Shown here: in pieces, positions 33,701 through 37,949 of the stretch
How positions within the stretch are numbered: position 1 is the stretch's first letter
Layout: each line of letters opens with the position of its first letter
NCBI RefSeq assembly: GCF_963678635.1
Contig: NC_087067.1
Location: 11,825,716 to 11,889,715 of the forward strand
DNA length: 64,000 bases
Direction of reading: 5' to 3'
Source of the DNA: Symsagittifera roscoffensis
Taxonomy: Eukaryota; Xenacoelomorpha; Acoela; Convolutidae
Made by a program: the position numbers and the translations under genes
The notes under the pieces: generated by a model
The model's database searches: none
Told to the model about the DNA's origin: nothing
Seen by the model: only the letters and a program-made list of their open reading frames with translations

Positions 33701-36200
33701 CTGACCAGGACAACAAATGTCATAGAAGGATGGCATATTGGTATTGCTATACTCTTTTAGTGGAAACCAATGTCTAATTACACCACGAGCAATTCTAACG
33801 AGCTGCGTCAAGCACAAAAACTTGAAAATCACATACAGAAACAGTAAGCTCAGCTGCCAGAAAAAAAGAAGCATGGAACTAGAAAGTGAAGAAAATTTCT
33901 AAGATTTCATTGTAAGCTACTTATTCTCTCGCACAATTATTAAACCCTCTGTGACAGAGCAGAATAAAAAAAAACCTTTTCCCTCAGCCCTGTCCCATTC
34001 AATCAACAATTCCGCCATGGCCTTGTAGTTTACACTAGCTATTCATTTATCCAACGGTATACTTCTAAGATTCTCCAAAATAACTCAAATCTTGATTTTT
34101 GGTTGATTGATCTTTTGTTATTCCGCTCTAAAAATAGCTTCATACACTGAAGACATCCACTTGAGCGGTATTTTTGGGTGGTATTTTTTACTTGTTCAAA
34201 CGTTAGCCGAAGCGCGTTGAGGTTTCGTCATTTCGAATTACTGGTCATGCATTGCTAACAATTGATTTGAACTAATTTCGATATTTAAAAAGCAAAATCG
34301 TATTTTGATGTTTTTTTATTCACGTTCGACAATTACTCTTCCATCAAAATGAATAGTTTCTTCGAAAAATAGAACAAGAACTAACTTCAAAAGCGTTGAA
34401 TGGCATACGGTTTATTGCTACATAGGAGAGATCAGTAAAGTGCAGTGACATTGAGTAGATTGGAGTCGGTTAGGTTGTCATGCAACCATTATCACTTTTT
34501 GTCCTTTGTGATATTTTTTGAAATGAGCTGTTATGGTATCGGTTTTTTTTTTGCCCTGTGTCGTTAACTGGTGTAGACAAAATTTGGTATGGCATACTTA
34601 ACCCTGTCAGCCTATTACCTATTTTCTATTACATGTAAAACATGACAGCTTTCTAAAACTATAACCTAACTAGCCATCAAAAAAACTGTTGCATAACATG
34701 TTGCATAACATCATATTCCAATGAAAAGCACGAAAAAACAGGCAATTTCTTATGTTCGTCTTCAATCGTCATAAAATAATAAGATGGCATAAAAACTAAA
34801 GGCAATCTTTAAATGACGAGAGTCGTCTAGCAACAAATTGCGATTTTGCTGTACTAACTTGTAATCTTAATTCACTTGGACCTTTCTCGGGACAATCCAG
34901 TGCTCTCAGTTCATTATGCAGGAAACCCTCGAGTTGTTCGAGGAACTTCGGCTTCGGAATCACTTTTTTCTCCCAAGGGTTGACCAATTCCGAGTGCCCA
35001 TCACCACAGTGTTTCTTCACCAGTGTCATCTGGCCAAAGGTCGGTCCGGTAGAATAGGCAGGCCAGCTCTCGAAGGATGTGGGCTGGTGGAAGATCTATA
35101 GACCATTTGACAAAATGTAAAAAGATTTCTTTCAGGAATTTTTCTCAAAATTTGAAATCACGTTAACATTAACATGATCTATTCAGGTTGGAAATTCCGG
35201 CTTGGAAGATCATCCACCCTATCATTTAACTTGGATTCAAATTGCTTAACGCTGCGCGTAAAATATCGGTTCTGATTGGCTGAAGATTCCAATTTAGAAC
35301 CAATTTAACATCCTTCCCCTAAAAGGCTCTAGGGGTCCAATGTTAACAACGGGTCCGAAATTGGTATTCAACCAAAACCTAAGACGGATTTATGAAGGTT
35401 AAAAGTTATCCCCCATACTGCGATATTAAGTTAGACTACTGATAAATAACAGCATACATTATTAGCAGCAAAATGTGAACAAATGAACAACTTCAAAACG
35501 CACTTCAGATTTTGACCGCTAATGAACCAATTCGAGGATGCTGCATATTGCACAATTTGCACCAATAAAATCACCTATTTCTTTCATATTTTCCACTTTT
35601 CATACAAAAAAAACATTGGCGACCATTCATATTTTAGAATAGAGAAAGATCTTGCTCCTTGGCTACAACAGGAAAAAATTTCCTATGGTTAACTTATCTT
35701 CACATCAAGTTGTGAAAAATCAGTTATGCAATTTGCTGCAATAATTATGTAAAAAATACAAGAGACTACCTAATGATAAGAGATCACCTAATCCTTATGC
35801 AATCTCAATTCCGCTTACTTTTCTGGCGGAAATGTTGGCATTGTCTTTGGTGGATCTCCTTTGGATATCTGGATTTGTGTCACTAATAAGTATTGCATCT
35901 GGATGATTGGCAGGTCTGGAATAAAAAATCATCCGAATTAAGATCACGCAAAAAATATGTCCCATTACATAGCTAACCGGTTATCAAGTTGTTCAATAAA
36001 TGATTGAGTTTACTTGTCCAAGACTTTTTTGATTCTAATTTCTTTACTAAAAAACTTAGCCCAAATATACAGCCCTTTCGGCGCCTCATTTCAAGTGACA
36101 TCAAAATAACATTAAAATTGCTCTTGAGGAAATACTAGAGAATGACTAACCCATTTCTTTTTTCCACCGGTAGCGGGGGAAGTCGTGCTGTCTTTTCCAT
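613..36200 (-). CDS. TSNAXIP1: TSNAXIP1-like gene, 14 coding exons, 3' end off window
   Basis: Reading the minus strand, 14 exons join in phase with GT-AG borders at every junction: 36200-36151, 35915-35819, 35095-34859, 31559-31355, 28956-28862, 28652-28548, 17848-17730, 17015-16904, 16431-16280, 13424-13262, 3367-3239, 2515-2356, 1604-1366, 731-613. They give about 660 codons, close to the roughly 660-710 residues known for the vertebrate protein. An N-terminal TSNAXIP1_N-type domain (exons 3-4, residues about 70-197, KPKFLEQLEGFL and FREVFEYLISDFKTYRPILS) is followed by a coiled coil (residues 160-390), a VVPRR motif (exon 8), the STPRPRWDKC/GG.KRW block (exons 9-10) and C-terminal EF-hand-like helices (exons 12-13). 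The family binds translin-associated factor X and is expressed in ciliated and germ cells. The family normally continues past exon 14, so one or more terminal exons probably lie left of position 1. The start ATG at 36198-36200 is the first in frame of exon 1. Confidence 0.85.
1366..1604 (-). CDS. TSNAXIP1: TSNAXIP1-like exon 13
   Basis: The exon is 239 nt. It encodes an EF-hand-like pair of helices (TVEQLKAALAKHMSKKGDF, HVNQLVESALKSSEA, ITFFNLFQD). No canonical Ca-binding loop is visible. Donor GTACGT, phase 0. Confidence 0.82.
1605..3238 (-). other. introns between exons 11 and 13, nothing else seen
   Basis: Apart from exon 12 (2356-2515) this is AT-rich intron with no recognisable coding, RNA or element sequence. 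The small open frames here are short and lack family features. Confidence 0.5.
2356..2515 (-). CDS. TSNAXIP1: TSNAXIP1-like exon 12
   Basis: The exon is 160 nt. It encodes an alpha-helical segment (LMSTYLEKFLKEKYGEGSME, then AYNLNDACQRFSFDSRIKQF), equivalent to the family region with FLEHRFG and AYTIFENI. Donor GTAAAA, phase 1. Confidence 0.82.
3239..3367 (-). CDS. TSNAXIP1: TSNAXIP1-like exon 11
   Basis: The exon is 129 nt (43 codons), phase 0 at both ends. It encodes GTDESVPVYLRFDGQIKNLK and a helical tail, corresponding to the conserved segment after the WDKC/GG.RW block in the family. Donor GTAACG. Confidence 0.85.
4846..5075 (+). repeat. dispersed repeat family C, truncated copy
   Basis: The copy begins with AAAAGACAGTTGGAAAAGCG and continues with AACTTTGAGAATGCACTGGGTC and an ATTCCGCTGAGAAAT motif. 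Related copies sit at 7762-8180, 8640-8712, 16518-16675 and 29393-29770. The right side appears cut off where the LINE tail begins. Confidence 0.4.
5113..5450 (-). pseudogene. 3' tail of a degenerate non-LTR retrotransposon (LINE)
   Basis: On the minus strand one frame reads STRSTLAQLRSGYSPFLSTY and, after stops and shifts, TCGCGRP...FLDLGRA. This is the typical C-terminal tail of I/Jockey/CR1-type LINE pol proteins downstream of RT. It is followed by a (CAA)n-type simple tail near 5113-5131. The same segment recurs in opposite orientation at 13978-14295. Frameshifts and stops show it is dead. Confidence 0.6.
7762..8180 (+). repeat. dispersed repeat family C, longer copy
   Basis: The copy runs from AGCCAACTGACAGTTTGAC through CATTCGGTAAAATTTTTTAT, GAAATTAGAAGTCGATCACG and GTGGAATTTACCTTCC to the end motif ACCTACATAAGAGTACACAC. 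The same ordered blocks appear at 29393-29770 and, in part, at 16518-16675 and 20465-20600. No coding capacity is seen; possibly an ancient MITE or SINE-like unit. Confidence 0.45.
9003..9057 (-). repeat. tRNA-derived SINE-like segment
   Basis: On the minus strand a pol III A-box-like TAGCGTAGAGG is followed by a B box GGTTCGAACCTG at tRNA-like spacing. The acceptor stem does not close, so I do not call a tRNA gene. The same segment recurs in the tandem copies at about 10866-10920 and 12730-12784. Confidence 0.45.
9655..9712 (-). repeat. second tRNA-like segment in the tandem unit
   Basis: On the minus strand an A-box-like GTGGTGAAATGC is followed by CCGATTCCAGTCCCG, a degenerate B box. The segment is duplicated at about 11518-11575. 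It may be another SINE head; tRNA folding is not convincing. Confidence 0.3.
12448..12960. repeat. diverged third copy of the tandem unit (partial)
   Basis: The sequence follows the first about 500 bp of the 1.86-kb unit (GAGGCGAAATTGCACC, TGACCGACAACGCTAC, TAACATGCCTCAATTTATAG, the tRNA-like GGTTCGAACCCT) with many substitutions and indels. It is the older partner from which the duplication probably arose by unequal exchange. Confidence 0.75.
13262..13424 (-). CDS. TSNAXIP1: TSNAXIP1-like exon 10
   Basis: The exon is 163 nt. It encodes PRWDKCGDYISGGAKRWKEI and SDNLVDILLSEI, the globular block that follows the coiled coil in TSNAXIP1. Donor GTAAGG. The next intron (3368-13261) is 9.9 kb and contains the tandem duplication. 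Confidence 0.88.
13978..14295 (+). pseudogene. 3' tail of a degenerate LINE
   Basis: The plus strand reads STRSTLAQLRYAYVYSPLL and then NRTDPNVTPNCPHCPSPHAT. The C-X2-C-X(n)-H tail is typical of the C-terminus of I/Jockey/CR1-type LINE pol. It becomes interrupted by stops (after QSSTQ). It is the same family as 5113-5450 but inverted, and has a poly-C run just upstream (14042-14053). Confidence 0.65.
14296..16279 (-). other. intron, no gene seen
   Basis: This is AT-rich intron of the TSNAXIP1-like gene. A GTTTCGAACTGCAGACC segment near 14627 may be a B-box remnant of a tRNA-derived repeat. Nothing else could be supported. Confidence 0.4.
16280..16431 (-). CDS. TSNAXIP1: TSNAXIP1-like exon 9
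   Basis: The exon is 152 nt. It encodes the last coiled-coil portion (KMKAKEEENEKFTTELEALN...) and ends in STPR, split by the intron and continued as PRWDKC in exon 10. Acceptor CTGACAG looks weak in pyrimidines; donor GTCAGT. Confidence 0.85.
16518..16675 (+). repeat. dispersed repeat family C, short copy
   Basis: The copy starts with the palindromic CCAACAGACAGTTGG and GAAAAGAGTCAATGAACGCA and ends with ACAACCTATATAAGAGTCTG. The internal part found in longer copies is deleted. Confidence 0.45.
16904..17015 (-). CDS. TSNAXIP1: TSNAXIP1-like exon 8
   Basis: The exon is 112 nt. It encodes KCREANEQLTAKLNETLADY and then NVVPRRHYEQLETDFE; the VVPRR motif is characteristic of the family. Donor GTAAGT, phase 0. 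Confidence 0.85.
17016..17729 (-). other. intron, nothing recognised
   Basis: This is the intron between exons 7 and 8. No element, RNA or coding signal is seen. Confidence 0.4.
17730..17848 (-). CDS. TSNAXIP1: TSNAXIP1-like exon 7
   Basis: The exon is 119 nt. It encodes a Gly/Glu-rich linker followed by DDPIILKIALR, matching the position in the family before the VVPRR block. The intron before it is about 10.7 kb, of which 7.6 kb is a young LTR retrotransposon. Confidence 0.75.
18468..18645 (-). repeat. tRNA-Ser/Leu-derived SINE-like copy 1
   Basis: On the minus strand CTTGGCTGAGTGGTTAGTGT and GAGACTCTAAATCTC closely resemble the D-arm and anticodon-arm region of class II tRNAs. A degenerate TTCGA B box follows, and then a body with TTTGGTCGTGTTCTCGC and a GCGAAG...CTTC hairpin. 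A related copy lies at 18886-19090. Confidence 0.5.
18886..19090 (-). repeat. tRNA-derived SINE-like copy 2
   Basis: The copy contains the hairpin GCGAAGCTGCGCTTCGC, the shared body TTTGGTCGTGTTCTCGC, and on the minus strand GGCTGAATTGTTAGTGCG with GAGACTCAAATT, a weathered tRNA-like head. It is the same family as 18468-18645. Confidence 0.45.
19933..20457 (-). repeat. dispersed repeat family A, copy 3 (inverted)
   Basis: The copy runs from TGTTCCGACTTTCGATACG to AGTCGGAACATTCGCCCTGA and ends GCAGTCTTG. It is closely similar to 33051-33583 read in the other orientation. It interrupts a family C repeat whose parts flank it (AATTAGAATTCGATGATG to the left, ACAGTGGAATTTGC to the right), so it inserted later. 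Confidence 0.65.
20867..21192 (-). repeat. 3' LTR of the minus-strand gypsy element
   Basis: The repeat is 326 bp and matches 28178-28503 base for base by eye. It is preceded on the left by the target duplication GTTAG (20862-20866). Confidence 0.95.
21193..21204 (-). other. polypurine tract before the 3' LTR
   Basis: In element orientation GCGGGGAA lies directly against the 3' LTR (TGTAAAAG...). It is short but purine-only and correctly placed for plus-strand priming. Confidence 0.6.
21205..21933 (-). other. 3' non-coding region of the gypsy element
   Basis: About 730 bp lie between the pol stop and the PPT. A 95-codon frame (21566-21279) is present but has no signal peptide or env-like transmembrane pattern that I can defend. 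No env gene is seen. Confidence 0.5.
21934..26859 (-). CDS. pol: pol of gypsy element: protease C-half, RT, RNase H, integrase, extension
   Basis: The frame continues in the same register directly after the gag-pro TAG for 1641 codons. Domains by residue from the codon after TAG: protease C-half with LLGND (about 40-50), RT with YLDD at 302-305, RNase H starting near 455 (CDAS) with a TDHKAL motif, HHCC zinc domain of integrase (about 815-855), catalytic D890, D949, E985 (DX35E), then a basic region with a GPY-like module. The last about 560 residues form a charged tail of no family I recognise. No stop or shift is seen inside the frame. Start by translation of the TAG, by suppression or in an intact sibling copy, is inferred. 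Confidence 0.9.
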   Translation of the reverse strand, partial: KAYQGFGSTINITGRVRVKIQSKGWEANDQKLFITEGAERNLLGNDILPNLGIVVFQKQPPPNGLKSREDQKVSPIGINVNQIKFASDNQQDQNQETPSQSEFKLYISKHFSDLIKRTGRSKNYVVNTYFNEPIKPIQVKGKRIPIHLLPKVKLCIDQLLRDGHIEKLSRCSEDCFISPIVITAKRDGSIKLALNSKLLNKQIFRNRYQMPNLFELIDNVAVTISGHDQRNIWFSSIDLKYAYSQIPLSKKASNQCNFNIVGGEVTGSYRFKTGFYGLGDMPNEFQRIMDRLTEKLPNTHCYLDDILIATVGSEEEHKKLVINVLKTLDDEGLAIKWEKCTFLTHNIEWLGFRIDAKGTTPLIHKSDAIRNLKEPNCIKDIRSLMGSINQFNNFIPNLASLSTPFRELMQKNKPFKWSSVHTEAFEKIKNEICNTVTNHHFDVKLNTRVKCDASHLGLGTSIEQDHRGNWKTVAFASRFLNIAELKYSTNELELLGLVWALDHFKNYLLGKQFSILTDHKALIGALKDDKYTKTAQSRLTRWADKLLPFDFTVEHLPGKDMGFVDYISRHPSGEPVPVSLDDEKFVIASVNQISTLLGFDHLMPKNSWAQIRKKFSQHFLAHDVTSCNTIGQSTDHMTSQEIERENRIANAAETFQAIANYSNISVCQNSHSRTEQCDSSCKLNDFFTNFNILKEMAEQIEFNQQKELTTKENTDVLTPTTSNPSDNPEKRSPSKKKIVNIFPFSWPEIFDSKFMSLLSKQDLVLKKIIKAIEEDRKQDILQLGNYYKSYLNNLHVSGGCLYLDNRLVIPACLRSTMLNRLHEAHPGQFAMKSLATQYIWWPKIYREIQVHGENCIECVKAGKNLKPLIKHNTLGELPMVVEPNQEMELDFAGPLPLVWGTKKYILVCVDRFSKFPSAQITSSTSAKSIINFLSKYIALHGIPRTIRTDQGSGFISKEVREFCHDHNIKVIFSPVGDHRATGLVERLIRTIKERLLVMAQERPKPSLESALLKIIKCLRTVTQQSLNCSPFEAHFGRSPNTIWHNLVKSPSSNNLDWNKTLLCLDKGKNLMSRERRHDWDAPDDIEDGDVDENSSSSEDISNAARYVPTSAGSPVKVLSRSEKRDALGIKDSILNNPSGKTIVYRKIKDRTKNEPYYRVLKDEIVRESDHTVTLKNGKILRKSDLAIKRQCSQKKPSPRKRDQLVRFDATKGLRKTAKPPRNVGFKSSRTTQKKRNLQWKFEELDIARRNAAMNSSRETLLREEEDQRKRLRTPIGLESDQESSPSGKADLHKSRLNEPGVMIEPHEEISDDNDSDLISLKDLKNKTLLEATKSDEHLISERTDPKLEISDHVDQKVDLDPIPLIDLDSGDNERDSQAIPQLIHLDTMEEANKACIEMPFLPENPGGEFSKSAEEPIAMAGTESKQIHPDRTTKTQKLSGTAKRKASSPMKSPPAKKLSEIYTRQNTRPMRTRQPPKMLGERVFTSVVDLTDEDRDAPEFGSPSLVPACSTLEATTIEMESHHVDLVDLTTLTPPSSSRPTIVHLREENYAYPSDPKPSKTDDQKTPEKKVKFSPDVCSTKFNPSGLSYETSTSTFVPIVPDPDWLNTSSIISAIELLGRPMTLEELRRWTINKAANRETN
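26860..28074 (-). CDS. gag-pro: gag and N-terminal half of protease (gypsy element)
   Basis: The open frame of about 404 codons encodes a capsid-like helical region, then two zinc knuckles near 27220-27345 (CRNCGQQFKKGHLSTC, atypical spacing, and CNTCGRKGHFAKHC, canonical CX2CX4HX4C), then an aspartic-protease start with active-site-like IDSASPVSFM (DSA in place of DTG/DSG). The frame ends at TAG (26862-26860), in the middle of the protease. No in-frame ATG exists at the start: the frame stays open up to 28164 without one, and its first in-frame stop upstream is a TAA in the PBS. An ATG at 28178-28176 is in another frame and meets the gag frame around a T6 run at 28139-28134. Confidence 0.88.
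   Translation of the reverse strand: MTIIAKDSVDIEDVINPPIRNELIYPTAEPPDPSEDQARRAEKEEHHRVAVQNYNEELRRRRAEDNAKFNGLQIGDIDKKLKSQLYLALGKEGQKCFSHKNPGKRILDINFAEFWELLKTTFTITTNLTYERFKFFGRRQKEHESFEKFHEILSELAKNCKLGELESELVRDIFITNMRNVEIQKKLCIEYLTPENVLSYVLVHEKGTKIDQQYLKFPTYNPGPRPQYVKNEPTLNIVENNKCRNCGQQFKKGHLSTCPARDRNCNTCGRKGHFAKHCRSSAKTQTNIVDQNRVPQENENIRTNPQENPEFEVNLDDFLALAVDTDNQINAVEDKIERGVRTVFNHEGLELKKTLKVSLGNFNPYYTEIQIDSASPVSFMKKDLLHELKIRDRFLRLEPVDEIT
28154..28177 (-). other. primer-binding site (PBS) of gypsy element
   Basis: Immediately inside the 5' LTR the element reads TGGCGCAGTCTAACGAATCG. It begins with TGG, as expected for pairing with a tRNA 3' CCA. I could not match it to a specific tRNA. The last LTR base plus TG forms an ATG overlapping the PBS. 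Confidence 0.75.
28178..28503 (-). repeat. 5' LTR of the minus-strand gypsy element
   Basis: The repeat is 326 bp, identical by eye to 20867-21192, starting TG and ending CA in both orientations. It is the 5' LTR because the coding frames run leftward from it. Confidence 0.95.
28548..28652 (-). CDS. TSNAXIP1: TSNAXIP1-like exon 6
   Basis: The exon is 105 nt (35 codons), phase 0 at both ends, coiled coil (ISEELSREYERYKNECDQRR). The donor GTAAAA at 28547 is only about 40 bp from the target-site duplication of the LTR element inserted in the following intron. Confidence 0.8.
28862..28956 (-). CDS. TSNAXIP1: TSNAXIP1-like exon 5
   Basis: The exon is 95 nt, coiled coil (LVDLRKENIRLLQKIDSMKE). 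The acceptor TTTTAG|ATCTTG lies inside a three-copy tandem repeat, so an equivalent acceptor sequence exists 99 nt further upstream (see findings). The donor is GTAATT. Confidence 0.8.
28956..29098. repeat. three tandem about 50-bp units spanning an acceptor site
   Basis: The three units each contain CGCATAAACTAG.TATTA.GTATTA and begin with AAGATCTAAAATAATTTTTC or a variant. The first unit carries the real 3' splice site of exon 5, and the third carries a perfect copy of it at 29055-29057. Confidence 0.85.
29099..31354 (-). other. intron, family C repeat and unassigned DNA
   Basis: This is the intron between exons 4 and 5. It contains the family C repeat at 29393-29770. A 138-codon minus-strand frame (31079-30663) was examined and not accepted as a gene. 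No further feature. Confidence 0.4.
29393..29770 (+). repeat. dispersed repeat family C, full-looking copy
   Basis: The copy begins with the palindromic CCAACAGCCAGTTGG, continues with GTCAATGAACGCA, AACTAGAAATCGTTCCTG and GTGGAATTTTCCTTCC, and ends with CACGAGCTATATAAGTG. Block order matches 7762-8180. Confidence 0.5.
31355..31559 (-). CDS. TSNAXIP1: TSNAXIP1-like exon 4
   Basis: The exon is 205 nt and begins right after acceptor TTCAG. It encodes VFREVFEYLISDFKTYRPIL and then a coiled-coil stretch with REL/EPLKQML heptads. It ends in phase 1 at donor GTTAGA. It completes the N-terminal family domain. Confidence 0.85.
32051..32133. repeat. long perfect palindrome (hairpin) in an intron
   Basis: Arms 32064-32088 and 32096-32120 are perfect 25-bp inverted repeats around a 7-bp loop (TTTATAC). 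Pairing continues outward imperfectly to 32051 and 32133 (AAAGATGA.A.T on each side). The arm starts CGTTCAGAAACTAAATATAA. Confidence 0.9.
33051..33583 (+). repeat. dispersed repeat family A, copy 2
   Basis: The copy runs from AAGACTGCTCGTATCAGGG to CGAAAGTCGGAACAACA. It is highly similar to the inverted copy 19933-20457, including a shared ACTCTCCGCTTACGCG and a GCGCGAAGTATATCGCGCG near-palindrome (33332-33354). Ends carry an inverted TGTTCCGACT. Confidence 0.65.
34859..35095 (-). CDS. TSNAXIP1: TSNAXIP1-like exon 3
   Basis: The exon is 237 nt (79 codons), phase 0 at both ends. It encodes the beginning of the TSNAXIP1 N-terminal domain, including PKPKFLEQLEGFLHNELRAL and SELRLQ just before donor GTTAGT. 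This block is the best recognition signature of the family together with exon 4. Confidence 0.85.
35819..35915 (-). CDS. TSNAXIP1: TSNAXIP1-like exon 2
   Basis: The exon is 97 nt, with acceptor ...TTCCAG and donor GTAAGC. It encodes a low-complexity hydrophilic stretch (PANHPDAILISDTN...) and is entered in phase 2 and left in phase 0. No domain is recognised here. Confidence 0.7.
36151..36200 (-). CDS. TSNAXIP1: TSNAXIP1-like exon 1 (start codon)
   Basis: The exon holds ATG and 16 codons plus two bases (MEKTARLPPLPVEKRN) and ends at donor GTTAGT. It joins in phase to exon 2. Any upstream 5' UTR exon or promoter was not identified. Confidence 0.7.
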
Positions 36201-37949
36201 GATTCAGTCTCTCATTTCATAACTGAAAATATTACCTATGATGCCTTGAAAATTTCCAGCTTAAACTTTACCAATTTAAACTAGAAAAGCGGATTGCTGT
36301 GCAAGTCGCACAACGTGTTCTGACTACTTCGATTTGAGTAAAGCTATTGAAAAAGGAAAAAAAAGAAGTCTTTTGCTGTTTTTTTAAAATTTAGTGAGGG
36401 CGATTAAGTTACGTGAAATAACCCAAGAACGAGAACTAATTATAGCTAAAATAAGGTAAAAATGAAGAATCAAATTTAGTACCGTCAAAATTGTATTTAG
36501 TGAAGTGGAATTTTGTGAAAGTTGGTCTGAACTCGAAAAAATCAAACACCCTAAGCTCTACGCCATAGCTCCCTCCTAACAATAGGGGTTTCCGGAGCTC
36601 GCAAACGCCATAAATGAAATTTTTTAGTGACGCGTGGCAAGCTGAAACTTTTAAATAACCAATGAGATGCCTAAAATTTTTTTAAAAAACCAAGTAAAAA
36701 CTTCAAAACGCTGTCAGAACCGAAAACAAAATTATTATTATAAAAACTTGGAACTAAAATTTCTATTTTAAGATTTCTCGCATTTTGTGCGATTCAGAGG
36801 GGAGCATAAAAATTATGTTTACCCTGAAACGGCTGAAAACTAGGTCACTAAGCCGATGTCATTTGGGCCAAAAAAAAAGTTTTGAAGCGAAAAGAAAGGA
36901 ACAGATACTGAGTCAAGGCTGATAAAATTACAAATTGCAGGACTAAAAGTAACTACAAGGAAAAATTCGTATAGCAAAAATAAACAACTATTCCAATTTG
37001 TGGCAATTAAGCCAACAAAAGAAGCAGACAAACAATAGCCCGGCAACTTTTTCATACGGAATAGTTCCTGTTTGAAAAAAGGTCCTGGTCAGAGCCGAAC
37101 CGAGGACCTTTGCCATACCAGGTGTATTCGTAACCTCAAGACTAAATGTGCCGGAGACAACGAAAATTGAATTCATTATGAACCAAGATGCAAAAAGTTT
37201 CAGGCGATTATAGACAAGATCTTAGAACCCGAAAAATGTCTTTTTGTGATTTGATAAAGCTTGCTGATCGCATGCGTAATAATGAAGACTATTTTTGTTG
37301 TGGGAAGAAACTATGTGGAAGGTAATTTTTCCCTCATTTTGACTGCACCGAAAAAGCTGTTACATGTTTAGTTGTGTTATAACATTAAAGCTATATTGGT
37401 CTTGATTCGGATTTCAAGAATTTTTTTTAAATATGTCATCTGTCGATACAAAGTGGATAAAATTTCTCTTTCAGACTAAATTAGACAAGTTTCATTGGAG
37501 TCTGACCTCCTAAGACTTAAAGCATTACAATTCTAACTTCGCTACTCAAAGTCGAAGAACGAAGCAGAGCTTCGCACTTCTTGCGATACAAAATGGAATA
37601 TCTATGATCAAAAACAAATAAATCGAAAAAATTTTAAAAAACTCAACAAAAATTTTTGTCAAAAAATTAAAAAACTTCAATAATTCCGAAACAAACTTGG
37701 ACTCAATTTCTGCATCATTAGAAATTTAACATAGAATATTCGGAATATTAACTTGAATTTGGATTTATAAATATGTTTTTATACCACATAGGCTAGAAAG
37801 CAAGTGCAAGTAAATCAAAACTAGCGTCTAACGCACCTTCGGCGCTTCGAAACTTTTCGAAAACTCATGAAAAACCGCATATATTGGAAAAAACATCTGC
37901 AAACCAAACTTTTAGTGTACACTGACTGCACCCAATTACAGAGTTGGTA
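36201..37949. other. upstream flank of the TSNAXIP1-like gene
   Basis: No promoter element could be identified with confidence. A tRNA-like segment lies near 37084-37150, and a GAAGCAGAGCTTCGCACTTC hairpin near 37561-37580 resembles the SINE family hairpin at 18900. Confidence 0.4.
37084..37150 (-). repeat. tRNA-like SINE remnant
   Basis: On the minus strand GTCTTGAGGTTACGAATAC is followed by GGTCCTCGGTTCGGCTCTG (B-box-like GGTTCGGCTC) and CCAGGACC. Stem closure is poor, so this is called a tRNA-derived repeat, not a tRNA gene. Confidence 0.35.

Larger units (their letters stand above)
31560..34858 (-). other. intron between exons 3 and 4
   Basis: This holds the palindrome at 32051-32133 and family A copy 2. 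The rest is AT-rich with no supported gene. Confidence 0.4.
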